Shown here in pieces: positions 49,181-60,300 of a DNA stretch of 64,000 nt. A model generated the notes under the pieces. It saw only the letters and a list, made by a program, of their open reading frames with translations, made no database searches and was not told the origin of the DNA. Both the position numbers and the translations under genes were made by a program. Source of the stretch: Robiginitomaculum sp. (GTDB taxonomy: Bacteria; Pseudomonadota; Alphaproteobacteria; Caulobacterales; Maricaulaceae); assembly GCA_021776515.1 (NCBI GenBank), contig JAJFFS010000008.1:1-64000 (forward strand), given 5' to 3'. Each line of letters begins with the position of its first letter. The stretch's first letter is position 1.

Positions 49181-50785
49181 CTATTTCTTTACCAGATCAC
49201 CTGCCAGTGCCTGCTTGATAAGCGCTATGGTCTCGCTCACGCCATAAATGGCAATGAACGAACCAAACCGTGGCCCCTGACTTTGCCCCAGCAAAATTTC
49301 ATACAAAGCCTGAAACCACAGGCGCAAATTTTCAAATTCGTGGGCCTTGCCCACGGCAAAAACAAGGTTTTGCAATTCCTTGGCATCTGTCTCTGCTTCG
49401 TGTTCACGCAATTGCCCGGCAAGGTCGGTTAACGCCGCACGTTCCTTGTCGTCGGGTGCGCGATAGGTTTTGGTTGGTTTAACAAAATCCTCGTAATAAC
49501 GAACCGCATACCCTGCCAGATGATCTAAAAGAGGGTGTGTTGTTGATGAAGCCTCCGGGGCATAGCGCGAAATAAAACCCCACAGCGCTTCCTTGTTCTC
49601 GACATTGGCGGCGCTGACCAGATTAAGCAAAAGCGCAAACGAGATGGGCGAGTTGTGCTCAGGCACGTCGCCATTATGGATATGCCAGACCGGGTTGGCG
49701 AGTTGCTGTGTAGCATCCTGATCCGGATAGGCGGCCAGATGTTGCAGATATTCATCCACCGCTTTGGGGATCACATCGAAATACAGCTTTTTGGCTACGC
49801 GGGGTTTTTGGAACTGATACAGCGACAGGCTTTCCTGCGGCGCATAAGCCAGCCATTGCTCGACAGAAATACCATTGCCCTTGGATTTGGATATTTTTTC
49901 GCCTTTTTCATCCAGAAACAACTCATAGACATATTGCGCCGGGGCACGCACGCCCAAAATGCGGCAGATTTTGGAATAAATCGGTGCGTTATCCTGATGG
50001 TCCTTGCCGAACATTTCAAAATCGACGCCCAGTGCCGCCCAGCGCATGCCAAAGTCCGGCTTCCATTGCAGCTTGGTTTGCCCGCCGGTGACAGCGATGG
50101 TGACCTCGGTGCCGTCTTCATCATCAAAAGTGATGGTGCCGGCCTTGGCGTCCACAGACTTCATCGGCACATAAAGCACCCGGCCGGTTTTGGGCGAGAT
50201 GGGCAGAAACGGTGAGTAAGTGGCCTGACGTTCCGCGCCCAATGAGGGCAGCATTACCGCCATGATCTCATCAAATTTCTCCAACGCCCGCAAGAGCATC
50301 GCATCATATACGCCGGATTTATAAAGTTCTGTCGCTGAAAGAAATTCATACTCAAAACCGAAGCTGTCGAGAAAGGATCTAAGGCGGGCATTATTATGGT
50401 GGGCGAAGCTTTCATACTCATTGGAAAACGGATCTGGCACAGCCGTCAGCGGCTTGCCCAAATGAGCAGCCAGGATTTCCTGATTAGGCACATTGCCAGG
50501 GATTTTACGCATCCCGTCCATATCATCGGAAACGCAGATCATCCGGGTGGGGGTTTTATTATCCGTCAACACATGAAAGGCATGACGCACCATGGAGGTG
50601 CGCACCACTTCACCAAAGGTGCCGATGTGTGGCAGGCCCGACGGGCCATAGCCGGTTTCAAATACCACGGGACCTTGCTTGGGCTGACCAGCTTTTTCCA
50701 TTTGCTCCAGTCGTTTGAGAAGCGCACGGGCTTGCTCGAAGGGCCAGGCTTTGGCAGATGCGGCGAGGGCGGCGATGTCAGACAT
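49181..50785 (-). CDS. lysK: Lysine--tRNA ligase, class I
   Basis: [27 protein letters not shown] (HIGT), [18 protein letters not shown]. Confidence 0.96.
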   Translation of the reverse strand: MSDIAALAASAKAWPFEQARALLKRLEQMEKAGQPKQGPVVFETGYGPSGLPHIGTFGEVVRTSMVRHAFHVLTDNKTPTRMICVSDDMDGMRKIPGNVPNQEILAAHLGKPLTAVPDPFSNEYESFAHHNNARLRSFLDSFGFEYEFLSATELYKSGVYDAMLLRALEKFDEIMAVMLPSLGAERQATYSPFLPISPKTGRVLYVPMKSVDAKAGTITFDDEDGTEVTIAVTGGQTKLQWKPDFGMRWAALGVDFEMFGKDHQDNAPIYSKICRILGVRAPAQYVYELFLDEKGEKISKSKGNGISVEQWLAYAPQESLSLYQFQKPRVAKKLYFDVIPKAVDEYLQHLAAYPDQDATQQLANPVWHIHNGDVPEHNSPISFALLLNLVSAANVENKEALWGFISRYAPEASSTTHPLLDHLAGYAVRYYEDFVKPTKTYRAPDDKERAALTDLAGQLREHEAETDAKELQNLVFAVGKAHEFENLRLWFQALYEILLGQSQGPRFGSFIAIYGVSETIALIKQALAGDLVKK

Positions 50786-50865
50786 GAATAAGGTTCCCGG
50801 TTTAAGTGCCCGGGGTAAACATGCCATGCGATATGGTCAAGCGTTCAAGGGCATGGGTTAGCTTT

Positions 50866-51144
50866 TTACCGCCAATCCTCACGGCTATGGCGAACGCGGA
50901 TGATCGAAATCTGATTATGTTTGATCGTATATATAATAACGTGGGAACCATAAGAGCATACGCGCACGGCTGGCGATAATTCTGAACGCTCCCGGTAGAG
51001 TGTTGGGTTCTTAGCAATTTTCTCAAAACTCTCAAACAACCCTAATGAATACGCCTCCGCTTGCAGAACACCAAAATTTACTACACCTACCGCGTATAAA
51101 CGGATAATATCGGCCTTAGCCAATTCACTTATTTCATAGCCCAT
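50866..51144 (-). CDS. RelE/ParE-family toxin
   Basis: YEISELAKADIIRLYAVGVVNFG...RSELSPAVRVCSYGSHVIIYTIKHNQISIIRVRHSREDW. Confidence 0.88.
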   Translation of the reverse strand: MGYEISELAKADIIRLYAVGVVNFGVLQAEAYSLGLFESFEKIAKNPTLYRERSELSPAVRVCSYGSHVIIYTIKHNQISIIRVRHSREDWR

Positions 51145-51147
51145 AGC

Positions 51148-51399
51148 CTAGACGTCTACACCAGCACTTTTCCGTGCTTCTTCCATAATCTGTTCCGGAG
51201 TTCGGTCACTGATCCCGCTTTCAATGCCTTCTGTTACCAGTTTTTGCATGTTGGCAATTTTTTGCGCCCGCTCCTGGTCACGGCGGATGAGATCGCGAAG
51301 ATATTCACTATCATTGGTAAAATCCCCGTCCGCTATGCGGGACTTGATCCACGCTCCTTGCTGATCAGTTACGGTGATGGTTTTTCGCAAAGTTGCCAT
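51148..51399 (-). CDS. ParD-like ribbon-helix-helix antitoxin
   Basis: MATLRKTITVTDQQGAWIKSRIADGDFTNDSEYLRDLIRRDQER; directly upstream of the toxin. Confidence 0.88.
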   Translation of the reverse strand: MATLRKTITVTDQQGAWIKSRIADGDFTNDSEYLRDLIRRDQERAQKIANMQKLVTEGIESGISDRTPEQIMEEARKSAGVDV

Positions 51400-51569
51400 T
51401 CTAGTCTCCAAAAACAAACATCATACTATTGGTGCTATATAGCATATTTTGTTGTGATTGCCAATTTCACATTATGTGTTGATCTTCCACATCTTACCCT
51501 TGAAGCTCCACTGGTCTCACGCCATTTCTATGGATAGAATATCGGCACCAAGAGAAACAGAGAAAAAAT

Positions 51570-52133
51570 ATGTTTATTGAAACCCAGTCCACACCAAACC
51601 CGGCGACGCTGAAATTTATGCCCGGGCGCGAGGTCTCTCCGGCGGGAATGCATGATTTTCGGGATGCCGAAGCGGCAAAGGCATCTCCGCTGGCGCAGGT
51701 GTTGTTTGCGCAAGATGGCGTTCGCGGTGTTTTTCTGGGGCCGGACTTTATCGCCATCACCAAAGATGAAGCCCATGAATGGCCGCACTTAAAACCTGCG
51801 CTTTTGGGGGCGATTATGGATCATTTTCAGTCTGGCGCACCGGTGCTTGGCGGCGAAAATGCGGATGCAGATGAAGAGGAATACGAGGGCGAGGCCGCCG
51901 AAATTGTGGCCCAGATCAAGGAATTGATCGACACCCGTGTGCGCCCGGCGGTGGCTCGTGATGGTGGCGACATTGTTTTTCAGCGTTTTGACGTTGCCAG
52001 TGGTCTGGTTTATTTACACATGCGCGGGGCGTGTGCCGGTTGCCCCTCTTCCTCGATGACATTGAAACATGGTATCGAGAATTTGTTGAAACATTATGTG
52101 CCTGAGGTCAGTGCCGTCGAACAGGCTTATTAG
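51570..52133 (+). CDS. NifU family iron-sulfur scaffold protein
   Basis: MFIETQSTPNPATLKFMPG; MRGACAGCPSSSMTLKHGIENLLKHYVPEV. Confidence 0.95.
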   Translation: MFIETQSTPNPATLKFMPGREVSPAGMHDFRDAEAAKASPLAQVLFAQDGVRGVFLGPDFIAITKDEAHEWPHLKPALLGAIMDHFQSGAPVLGGENADADEEEYEGEAAEIVAQIKELIDTRVRPAVARDGGDIVFQRFDVASGLVYLHMRGACAGCPSSSMTLKHGIENLLKHYVPEVSAVEQAY

Positions 52134-52148
52134 ACTATGGAGCCAACT

Positions 52149-52751
52149 ATGTCCGACCCTCTTGCCGATCTAACCTTTGACCAGCTTTTTCGCAAAGCCC
52201 GAACCGCCAATGCCTGGCAGGACAGGGATGTGCCCGAAGTTATGGTGCGGGCTGTTTATGATTTAATGAAATGGGGAGCCACCAGCGCCAATATATGCCC
52301 GGCGCGGTTTTTGTGGATACATTCTGATGCCGCCAAGGCGCAGCTAAAGCCTCATTTGATGGAAGGCAATGTTCCCAAGGTGTTAAGTGCGCCGTGGACG
52401 GTTATTATTGCCTGGGATGGAAAATTTGAAGACAAGGTGCCGGAACTTTTCCCCCATAACCCGGAGGCCAAAGACTGGTTTTCTGACCCGGAGGCTCATT
52501 TTGATGCCGCCTTTCGTAATGGCACATTGCAAGGGGCGTATCTGATGCTGGCCGCGCGGGCGCTGGGGCTGGATTGCGGGCCGATGTCGGGTTTTGATAA
52601 TGATGCTGTGGATGCTGAATTTTTTGCTGTGGACAAAAAAATGAAAAACTGGAAGTCAAATTTCATTTGTTCCATCGGTTATGGTGATGATTCGGCGCTT
52701 TTCCCGCGCTCACCTCGCCTCGCCTTTGATGATGCCTGTACCGTACTCTGA
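52149..52751 (+). CDS. Nitroreductase, malonic semialdehyde reductase RutE-like
   Basis: [44 protein letters not shown]. Confidence 0.88.
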   Translation: MSDPLADLTFDQLFRKARTANAWQDRDVPEVMVRAVYDLMKWGATSANICPARFLWIHSDAAKAQLKPHLMEGNVPKVLSAPWTVIIAWDGKFEDKVPELFPHNPEAKDWFSDPEAHFDAAFRNGTLQGAYLMLAARALGLDCGPMSGFDNDAVDAEFFAVDKKMKNWKSNFICSIGYGDDSALFPRSPRLAFDDACTVL

Positions 52752-52753
52752 AT

Positions 52754-53419
52754 GTGCACACGATGGCACTTTTACTGATTGATACCAGCACCGCCCGTTG
52801 TGCTGTTCTTGTGCGGGTGGACGGGAAAACCATCCAGACAATTGAAATTGGTGTACGCGGGCAGGATGCCCGTCTGGCCCCCATGGTACGCGAAATTCTG
52901 GCTAAGGCAGAACTTGCCCCAAAAGACATTACCCGAATTGGCGTTGTTATCGGTCCCGGTGCCTTTACCGGGGTGCGCATTGGTGTTGCCTTTGCTCGTG
53001 GATTGGGGCTGGCGCTGGATATACCAGTAAGCGGAATTAATGCCCTGGATGTTTTTGCGCTGGGTTGCGGCGATAAGGAATATACCGCCGGGGTGTGCGA
53101 TATTGGCCGGGGTGAGACGGCCTTTCGTCTGGCGCGTGCCGGTGTTTTAGAGGGCCGTTATGGAACGGCTGCCACCCAAGAAGCTATCACGAAAATCCGT
53201 AGCTTCGGGATGGATAAAACGGTTTATCTGGCGGGGTCTGCGGCGCACCAGATCAGCGGTGATAGCTTGCATGATACCGGACAGCATGATCTGGATATGG
53301 CCCGTATTGCCGATTTTCTGCTCGCAGACGAATTACCGGATTTAGACGCTTTTCCCTGGTATCACCGCCCACCGGACGCCAAGTTGCCTGCCAAAGTATC
53401 GGGTGGCATTACCTCGTGA
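52754..53419 (+). CDS. tsaB: tRNA threonylcarbamoyladenosine biosynthesis protein TsaB
   Basis: LLIDTSTARCAVLVRVDG, VVIGPGAFTGVRIGVAFARGLGLALDIPVSGINAL. Confidence 0.93.
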   Translation: MHTMALLLIDTSTARCAVLVRVDGKTIQTIEIGVRGQDARLAPMVREILAKAELAPKDITRIGVVIGPGAFTGVRIGVAFARGLGLALDIPVSGINALDVFALGCGDKEYTAGVCDIGRGETAFRLARAGVLEGRYGTAATQEAITKIRSFGMDKTVYLAGSAAHQISGDSLHDTGQHDLDMARIADFLLADELPDLDAFPWYHRPPDAKLPAKVSGGITS

Positions 53420-53856
53420 ATGCGCCGTTGATCAAAGCGGCCAGCACAAAAGATGTCAGCATATTAGCTCATTTGCACACGGCCTGTTTTAACCCAGCAT
53501 GGGATGAAGCAGCCATGCAATCTTTATTTGATAATGGGGCAAAGGCGTGGCTTGGGTATGCTGATGACAAGGTTTGCGGCTTGGCCATTATCCGTATGGC
53601 TGTTGATGAAGCAGAGCTGTTAAGTCTTGCTGTTTTACCAGATATCCGCCAACAAGGACTGGGGCGCATACTTTTGAATAGCGTTTTAGAAGCGGCCCAA
53701 AAAAATGGAGCCAGCACAATCTTTTTAGAAGTAGCGCACAGCAACACACCGGCGTGCCGGCTTTATGGAACCGCCGGTTTTGAGCGCGTTGGCATACGCG
53801 CCCGTTATTATGCCAATGGGGACGATGCGCTTGTTTTTAAACGCGCACTGGTGTGA
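53416..53856 (+). CDS. rimI: Ribosomal protein S18-alanine N-acetyltransferase RimI
   Basis: LLSLAVLPDIRQQGLGRILLNSVLEAAQKNGASTIFLEVAHSNTPACRLYGTAGFERVGIRARYY. Confidence 0.92.
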   Translation: MNAPLIKAASTKDVSILAHLHTACFNPAWDEAAMQSLFDNGAKAWLGYADDKVCGLAIIRMAVDEAELLSLAVLPDIRQQGLGRILLNSVLEAAQKNGASTIFLEVAHSNTPACRLYGTAGFERVGIRARYYANGDDALVFKRALV

Positions 53857-53920
53857 TCATCTGGCCATCGGGGATGGACAAAGATATGTTTTGACACCAG
53901 TAAAGAGAGACAATTGTTTT

Positions 53921-54343
53921 ATGGGAGCTTACGTGCCAAACCGCCTTGAAGAACAGTGTGCGCAAAAAGGTATGCGCATGACCGAACAGCGCCGGATTAT
54001 TGCCCAGGTGCTCAGTAGCGCCGAAGACCACCCGGATGCCGAAGAGCTGTATGCCCGGGCCCGGGCGCTGGACCCTAATATGTCTTTGGCAACCGTTTAT
54101 CGCACTGTGCGGCTTTTTGAAGAGGTTGGTGTTATCGCCCGCCATGATTTTGGTGATGGCCGTGCCCGTTTTGAGGAACTTCCAGACGACCATCATGACC
54201 ATCTGATTGATGTCAAAACCGGTGAAGTTATCGAATTTGTTGATAAAGAAATTGAAAAACTGCAAGAAAAAATTGCCAAAAGACTTGGTTATAAACTGGT
54301 CGATCACCGCCTTGAGCTTTACGGCAAAAGGGATAAGTCCTGA
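53921..54343 (+). CDS. fur: Fur family transcriptional regulator
   Basis: KGMRMTEQRRIIAQVLSSAEDHPDAEELYARARALDPNMSLATVYRTVRLFEEVGVI; DDHHDHLID. Confidence 0.9.
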   Translation: MGAYVPNRLEEQCAQKGMRMTEQRRIIAQVLSSAEDHPDAEELYARARALDPNMSLATVYRTVRLFEEVGVIARHDFGDGRARFEELPDDHHDHLIDVKTGEVIEFVDKEIEKLQEKIAKRLGYKLVDHRLELYGKRDKS

Positions 54344-54346
54344 CCG

Positions 54347-55699
54347 ATGAGTAGCTCTAAAAAGCGCGTCTATATCAAAACTTTTGGCTGCCAGATGAAT
54401 GTCTATGATTCTGCGCAGATGGCTAATCTTCTGAAGCCCGCGGGCTATGACGAAGTGGCCAGTGCCGAAGAGGCGGATCTGGTGGTGCTCAATACGTGCC
54501 ATATTCGTGAAAAGGCTGCCGAGAAAGTTTATTCAGATCTGGGCCGGTTGCGCCAGATCAAGGAAGCGCGCGGGAAGAATGAAGCGCCGATGCAAATTGC
54601 CGTTGCCGGTTGCGTGGCACAGGCCGAAGGTGCCGAGATCAAACGCCGGGCACCCGTGGTGGACTTCGTCGTTGGCCCGCAAAGCTATCAGCGTTTGCCA
54701 CAAATGCTGGCCGGCGAAGAAGAAACACTGGCCACAGATTTTGCTGTGGATGAAAAATTTGAACGTCTGGCGCAAAAGCGCGCTCAGCAAGGACCAGCCG
54801 CTTTTGTCACTGTGCAGGAGGGTTGTGATAAGTTTTGCGCATTTTGTGTCGTGCCCTATACACGCGGTGCAGAGCATTCACGAACGGCTGAGGAAATTAT
54901 TGCCGAAGTACGTGCGCTGGTGCGTCAGGGCGTGCGCGAAGTGACGCTGTTGGGACAAAACGTCAATGCCTGGACGTCATCAGGCCCGGATGACGGCAAC
55001 AGCTGGGGGCTGGGCGAGCTCATCTGCCATCTGGCGCAAATCGACGGACTGGCTCGTATTCGCTACACCACTTCGCACCCTCGGGATATGGATGACAGGC
55101 TGATCGCCGCCCATGGTGAAATTGACATACTGATGCCCTATTTGCATTTGCCGGTGCAGTCTGGCTCTGACCGGATACTCAAGGCGATGAACCGTGGTCA
55201 TGATATGGATGACTATAAGCGTATTATTGCCAAAATACGAACCGCCCGCCCCGACATTGCCTTGTCAGGTGATTTTATTGTCGGGTTTCCCGGTGAAACA
55301 GATGCGGATTTTGAGGCGACCATGCAAGCGGTGCGCGACATTGGTTATGCCTCTGCCTATTCATTCAAATATTCGCGTCGCCCTGGCACGCCGGGGGCCA
55401 AAATCAAGGATCAGGTGCCTGAAGAGGTAAAGATTGACCGCCTGGCGATTTTGCAAGATCTGCTGGTGGAACAGCAAATAGATTTTAACGCCAGCCTTGC
55501 CGGGCGTACATTGCCAGTACTCTTTGAAAAGCACGGACGCAATGAAGGGCAAATTTGCGGGCGAAGCCCCTATCTGCAAAGCGTCTTTGTGCAAGGCCCG
55601 GCATCTTTGATCGGCAGTATTCAGAACGTGGATATAACCGGCGCGGGGCGCAACGCGCTAAGCGGAAACTTGTGTCAGGAGGCGGTGAGTTCGGCATGA
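54347..55699 (+). CDS. miaB: tRNA-2-methylthio-N6-dimethylallyladenosine synthase MiaB
   Basis: [30 protein letters not shown] radical SAM CxxxCxxC. Confidence 0.97.
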   Translation: MSSSKKRVYIKTFGCQMNVYDSAQMANLLKPAGYDEVASAEEADLVVLNTCHIREKAAEKVYSDLGRLRQIKEARGKNEAPMQIAVAGCVAQAEGAEIKRRAPVVDFVVGPQSYQRLPQMLAGEEETLATDFAVDEKFERLAQKRAQQGPAAFVTVQEGCDKFCAFCVVPYTRGAEHSRTAEEIIAEVRALVRQGVREVTLLGQNVNAWTSSGPDDGNSWGLGELICHLAQIDGLARIRYTTSHPRDMDDRLIAAHGEIDILMPYLHLPVQSGSDRILKAMNRGHDMDDYKRIIAKIRTARPDIALSGDFIVGFPGETDADFEATMQAVRDIGYASAYSFKYSRRPGTPGAKIKDQVPEEVKIDRLAILQDLLVEQQIDFNASLAGRTLPVLFEKHGRNEGQICGRSPYLQSVFVQGPASLIGSIQNVDITGAGRNALSGNLCQEAVSSA

Positions 55700-56649
55700 G
55701 TAAAACCATGCGCATAGCCCTTGAAACACCTGCGCTGGCCGCCAATGTTTGCGGTGTAAATAGTGAAAATCTTGTGCTTGTCGAGAAAGCCTTTGACGTA
55801 CTTATTGACGCGCCGGGCGATGGGTTTGTTGTACATGGCCCCGCCGAAGGGCAACACGGCGCCATCGAAGTTCTGAAAACACTGGTTATTGAGGCGAAGA
55901 CCGGGAAAAGCCCCGATGCGGCCAGTGTTCGCGCAGCCATTACCTTTGCTAAAAAAGGCGATGAGTTTAGTGCCAAGGATGGATTTTATGTACCCCGCTC
56001 CCGGCGCTTGATCAGCCCGCGTAATCCGGCGCAGAAAATATATCTGAACCTTCTTAAAGGCGCGGATGCTGATCTGGTTTTTGGTGTCGGTCCTGCCGGT
56101 ACCGGCAAAACATTTCTGGCGGTATGTTATGGGGCTTCATTATTGGCTGATCGTAAAATTGATAAGCTGATTATTGCCCGTCCGGCGGTTGAGGCGGGAG
56201 AGCGTTTGGGGTTTTTACCAGGTGCTCTGGAAGAGAAAATTGATCCTTATATGTTGCCCGTATGGGATGCGCTTGATGTGGCGCTGGGGCAGGAAACGGT
56301 ACTGAAGCGCCGTGCCGAGGGGCGCATTGAAGTAGCCCCTCTTGCTTTTATGCGCGGGCGCACGCTCAGCCATGCTTTTGTGATTATGGACGAGGCACAA
56401 AATGCAACCACGGGCCAGATGCAAATGGTGTTGACCCGCCTTGGTGAAGGTAGCCGTATGGTTGTCACCGGCGATCCCAGCCAATCGGATTTACCAGCAG
56501 GACAAGTATCCGGGTTATCTCATGCTCTGGAAATCCTGAACGGCGTCAAAGGCTGTGCGATGGCGCAGTTTACACAAAAAGATGTGGTTCGCCATCCTCT
56601 GGTGGCCCGCATTGTCGCTGCTTATGCCTCGGTTGGGAAACCGGACTGA
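55696..56649 (+). CDS. PhoH-like ATPase
   Basis: [61 protein letters not shown]. Confidence 0.95.
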   Translation: MSKTMRIALETPALAANVCGVNSENLVLVEKAFDVLIDAPGDGFVVHGPAEGQHGAIEVLKTLVIEAKTGKSPDAASVRAAITFAKKGDEFSAKDGFYVPRSRRLISPRNPAQKIYLNLLKGADADLVFGVGPAGTGKTFLAVCYGASLLADRKIDKLIIARPAVEAGERLGFLPGALEEKIDPYMLPVWDALDVALGQETVLKRRAEGRIEVAPLAFMRGRTLSHAFVIMDEAQNATTGQMQMVLTRLGEGSRMVVTGDPSQSDLPAGQVSGLSHALEILNGVKGCAMAQFTQKDVVRHPLVARIVAAYASVGKPD

Positions 56650-57146
56650 TGGGGGCTCATGAACGCGAAATAGATGTGCGCATTTCTGGCGAAGAGTGGG
56701 ATATTCAGGACGATAAAGCCGAAAGGCTTGTGCGCGAGGTTTTACAAGCCCTTGAGGAACACCTTGGCCCGTTGCGTGCCGGTGTTTTAGAGGTCTGGTT
56801 TGCTGCTGACCAGGACTTGCACGCTTTGAACCATGAGTTTCGCGGTAAGGACATGCCCACCAATGTACTTTCCTTTGCTTCTCCTGCTGGCCTGCAAACG
56901 GGGCATTGTAAACACTTTGGTCAACTTGCGCTTGCCGATGGTGTGTGTGCCCGCGAGGCCAAAATGCGCGGTATTGCGCTTGGGGACCATACTCGTCATC
57001 TTGTTTTGCATGGCTTATTGCACTTGCAAGGCTATGATCATGAAGCCGCCCATGATGCAACGGTGATGGAAACAGTGGAGCGAGATGTCATGGAAATACT
57101 TGATCTGCATGATCCTTATCTTTTAACAGGAGAGGTTCATGTCTGA
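56649..57146 (+). CDS. ybeY: Endoribonuclease YbeY
   Basis: HALNHEFRGKDMPTNVLSF, HLVLHGLLHLQGYDHEAAHDATVME. Confidence 0.95.
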   Translation: MGAHEREIDVRISGEEWDIQDDKAERLVREVLQALEEHLGPLRAGVLEVWFAADQDLHALNHEFRGKDMPTNVLSFASPAGLQTGHCKHFGQLALADGVCAREAKMRGIALGDHTRHLVLHGLLHLQGYDHEAAHDATVMETVERDVMEILDLHDPYLLTGEVHV

Positions 57147-57945
57147 AAACAAACATGGATTTTTCGCCCGTCTTTTTTACGGACAATCTGCTGCACCCTC
57201 TATTCCTGATGAGGAAGCGCAGGAACTGATTGACAATGCCACCGCATTTGATCTGGTTCGCATTGATGATCTGATGGTACCACGTGCCGATATTGTTGCG
57301 GTCAGTGCAGATACGACCCTTGGCGCATTGGCTCGTGCCTTCATCCAATCCTCACATTCGCGCCTACCAGTTTATCACGAGACCCTCGATGATCCGCGCG
57401 GTATGGTTCATATCAAGGATATTCTGAGGTTTTTGGTGCCCGAGGACGGCGCACCAGTGGACATCAATGCCAAGGTGCTGGAACAGATTGTTCGCCCGGT
57501 TTTATTTGCCCCGCCCAGCATGTATGCGGATGATTTGATGCTGAAAATGCAAAGTACCCACATTCATATGGCACTGGTTGTGGATGAATATGGTGGCACT
57601 GACGGGTTGGCGACTCTGGAAGACATTGTCGAACAAATCGTCGGGAAAATTGAGGATGAGCACGACAGTGAGGCGCCATCTTTGACAAAAATCAGCGCTG
57701 GTAAATGGGATGCGGATGCCCGTGTCTCTATTGAAGAACTGGAAGAGGCAAGCGGTGTTGCCCTTATCCAGGGCGAAGATGAAGATGATGTGGAAACACT
57801 GGGCGGGTTGGTATTTCAACTCGCCGGACGTGTTCCCCAGCGCGGTGAAATTCTCAAACACCCGGCTGGTCTTGAGTTTGAAGTTATGGAGGCTGATCCG
57901 CGTCGTCTGCGTCGCCTTTTGGTTCGCCATCATCATGAAGGATAA
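57139..57945 (+). CDS. CorC/HlyC-type CBS-domain protein
   Basis: IDDLMVPRADIVAVSADTTLGALARAFIQSSHSRLPVY, VVDEYGGTDGLATLEDIVEQIVG. Confidence 0.94.
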   Translation: MSENKHGFFARLFYGQSAAPSIPDEEAQELIDNATAFDLVRIDDLMVPRADIVAVSADTTLGALARAFIQSSHSRLPVYHETLDDPRGMVHIKDILRFLVPEDGAPVDINAKVLEQIVRPVLFAPPSMYADDLMLKMQSTHIHMALVVDEYGGTDGLATLEDIVEQIVGKIEDEHDSEAPSLTKISAGKWDADARVSIEELEEASGVALIQGEDEDDVETLGGLVFQLAGRVPQRGEILKHPAGLEFEVMEADPRRLRRLLVRHHHEG

Positions 57946-59530
57946 TATCGCGGCTTCAGTAGGGCGGCATGTCAAAGGTCTGCCCGCCTATATTACCAGT
58001 GTGAGCGGTTGGCGGGCGCATCTTGTAGCATTGCTAGCCGGTGCTGTCGGCGTATTGGGGCACGCCCCTTTTCATCTCTGGCCTGTTACCGCGCTGGGTA
58101 TCTTGACTTTTGTCTGGTTGTTGGACGGTGCATATCGTCAGCAGCGCCCTGTACGTGCCGGTGCCGCCCGGGCCTTCAGTTTTGCTTTCGGGCAGTTTTT
58201 TGCCGGGCTATACTGGATTGGCTCAGCTTTCATCAGTCGCGGCCCGGAATATATCCCGCTTATGCCCTTTGCCCTGGTTTTTTTGATGGCCGGCCTGGCG
58301 CTTATCTGGGCATTGGCTGGTGCTATTGCCATGCCTTTTTGGGGCGTGGATCATCGCCGTATTGCCGTTTTTTCTTTGGCTTTTTTCGGGGCTGAATGGG
58401 TCAGAGGGCATTTTCTTACCGGCTTTCCCTGGAATTTACCGGGTATGGTCTGGAGCCCCGGCGGGGCCGTATCCCAATCGGTATCCATTTTTGGCATTTG
58501 GGGCTTGTCACTGGTGACGTTGTTTCTTTTTGCGGCACCGGCGACTTTAATCGACAAGGGGCGCGCCCTTTGGTTGCGGGCATTGCCGGGTATTGTCGGG
58601 TCGGGATTGTTGGCCATATTGCTGGTCTTTGGCTTGACCCGATTGTCTGGTGCCGTTGGTGGGGAACAGCCCAACGTACGGTTGCGGGTGATTCAATCAG
58701 CGATTAATCAACGAGAAAAATGGCAGCCGGAAAACCGCGAAGCGGTACTGGAGCATTACCTGCGTCTTTCAACCGCGACATCTCTGGATAATATCAGTCA
58801 TGTGATCTGGCCGGAAGGGGCGCTGCCGACCCTGCTTTTGGAAGACAGACATGCGTTGGATAGTATTTCAGAGGCCTTCAGGGATGGCCCAACGCTGTTC
58901 ACTGGACTTACCCGCCGACAACGGGCCGAAACAGGGAAAACCCTGTACCGAAACTCTCTTATTGCCCTTAGTTTTGCGAATGGTTTGCCAAGGGTGGAAA
59001 CTGTGTATGACAAACACCATCTGGTTCCGTTCGGTGAATATATACCTTTTGGTGATGCCCTTTCGGCTTTGGGCGTTAAAAGTCTGGCCACCCTCGGCGA
59101 TGGTTATACACCCGGACCGGCGCCTTCCAGTATGCAGATTGAAGGGTTGCCGGCTTTTTCACCACAGATCTGTTATGAAATTGCCTATTCCGGGTTTACC
59201 CCCCGGGATGAGGGGCGACCAGCGTGGATACTCAATATTTCCAATGACTCCTGGTTTGGTTCAACCACGGGCCCCCATCAACACCTCGATCATTCCCGGT
59301 TCAGAGCCATAGAAGAAGGCCTGCCTGTCGTTCGTTCAGTCAGCTCTGGCATTGCAGGTGTGATAGACCCCTATGGCCGTATGCTGCTTCGCCTTAACCA
59401 GGATGCTGACCGGGCAGGTGATATTGGTATCCCATTACCGTTAAATACAACTATAAACACACAGTATGGAGGGGTAATACTGCTTATTTTAATGTCTATA
59501 TTCATTTTAGTTACTATTTGGAGGTTTTAA
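57935..59530 (+). CDS. lnt: Apolipoprotein N-acyltransferase
   Basis: ALLAGAVGVLGHAPFHLWPVTALGILTFVWLL, HLVPFGEYIPFGD, ICYEIAYSGF, LNISNDSWFGSTTGPHQHL. Confidence 0.95.
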   Translation: MKDNIAASVGRHVKGLPAYITSVSGWRAHLVALLAGAVGVLGHAPFHLWPVTALGILTFVWLLDGAYRQQRPVRAGAARAFSFAFGQFFAGLYWIGSAFISRGPEYIPLMPFALVFLMAGLALIWALAGAIAMPFWGVDHRRIAVFSLAFFGAEWVRGHFLTGFPWNLPGMVWSPGGAVSQSVSIFGIWGLSLVTLFLFAAPATLIDKGRALWLRALPGIVGSGLLAILLVFGLTRLSGAVGGEQPNVRLRVIQSAINQREKWQPENREAVLEHYLRLSTATSLDNISHVIWPEGALPTLLLEDRHALDSISEAFRDGPTLFTGLTRRQRAETGKTLYRNSLIALSFANGLPRVETVYDKHHLVPFGEYIPFGDALSALGVKSLATLGDGYTPGPAPSSMQIEGLPAFSPQICYEIAYSGFTPRDEGRPAWILNISNDSWFGSTTGPHQHLDHSRFRAIEEGLPVVRSVSSGIAGVIDPYGRMLLRLNQDADRAGDIGIPLPLNTTINTQYGGVILLILMSIFILVTIWRF

Positions 59531-59690
59531 AAATTTTAACTCGCCTTTTTTATAAAACGTGTATATTTTAAATAAACTTAAATCACAATCTGAGCGAGAA
59601 TGTTATTGAACATGTTTAGAGAGTGGCGTAAGTAAAGCCGCACTGCGTTTGTTCACGTGGGTATAACAGTGATGAGTATCGGGGAATTTT

Positions 59691-60116
59691 GTGTCAGAAA
59701 ATTCAGCAAATCCAATTGATGTCCATGTTGGCGCACGGGTCCGCTTGCGACGCCTTATGCTGCGTTTGAGCCAGGACAAACTTGGAGAGAAACTGGGTGT
59801 TACGTTTCAGCAAGTTCAAAAATATGAACGCGGCGCAAATCGGGTTAGTGCCAGCCGCCTTTGGGGCATGGCTGATATTTTGAACGTGCCGGTACAGTAT
59901 TTTTTTGAGGGTCTGGCTGAAAAAATGGTGACCGAAGGGTTTTCAGATAATGACCAGACACCAATGGTCTATGATTTTATAAATTCACCCGATGGCGTGC
60001 AGCTTGCTGCTGCCTTTTCACGCATCACGGATCCGAAAGTGCGCCGTCAGGTGCTTCAACTTGTTCGCGCCCTTTCTGGTGAGGCGGGAGCTGAGGATGA
60101 AAAATCTGCGCAATAA
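59691..60116 (+). CDS. XRE-family helix-turn-helix regulator
   Basis: VGARVRLRRLMLRLSQDKLGEKLGVTFQQVQKYERGANRVSASRLWGMADIL. Confidence 0.93.
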   Translation: MSENSANPIDVHVGARVRLRRLMLRLSQDKLGEKLGVTFQQVQKYERGANRVSASRLWGMADILNVPVQYFFEGLAEKMVTEGFSDNDQTPMVYDFINSPDGVQLAAAFSRITDPKVRRQVLQLVRALSGEAGAEDEKSAQ

Positions 60117-60260
60117 GGCAGATTTTATGAGACCCTGCCCCTAAGGCTCACCCAATAATATTGTCACCGTAGTTTAACTGAATTCACAGCCTTATGTGCT
60201 TATGTTGCATAATCACCATTGCCTTTATGGGCAGGATGGGCTTTTGTGCGCCTTAAGGGC

Positions 60261-60280
60261 ATATAAAGAAATCTTTATAT
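60261..60280. promoter_or_regulatory. Near-palindrome ATATAAAGA-AA-TCTTTATAT upstream of metK; candidate SahR/SamR-type (ArsR family) operator
   Basis: Perfect 9-bp arms with a 2-bp spacer, 20 bp upstream of the metK start. Confidence 0.55.
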
Positions 60281-60300
60281 GGTAATGTGAGGAGCTAATC

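Noticed and set aside
50866-51399. ParDE-like pair as a novel defence system
   Set aside because: Both proteins look like ordinary type II toxin-antitoxin families.
60120-60300. Possible SAM riboswitch upstream of metK
   Set aside because: I could not match the leader to SAM-I, SAM-II/V or SAH consensus elements; the palindrome at 60261-60280 explains it better. An Infernal/Rfam scan would decide.
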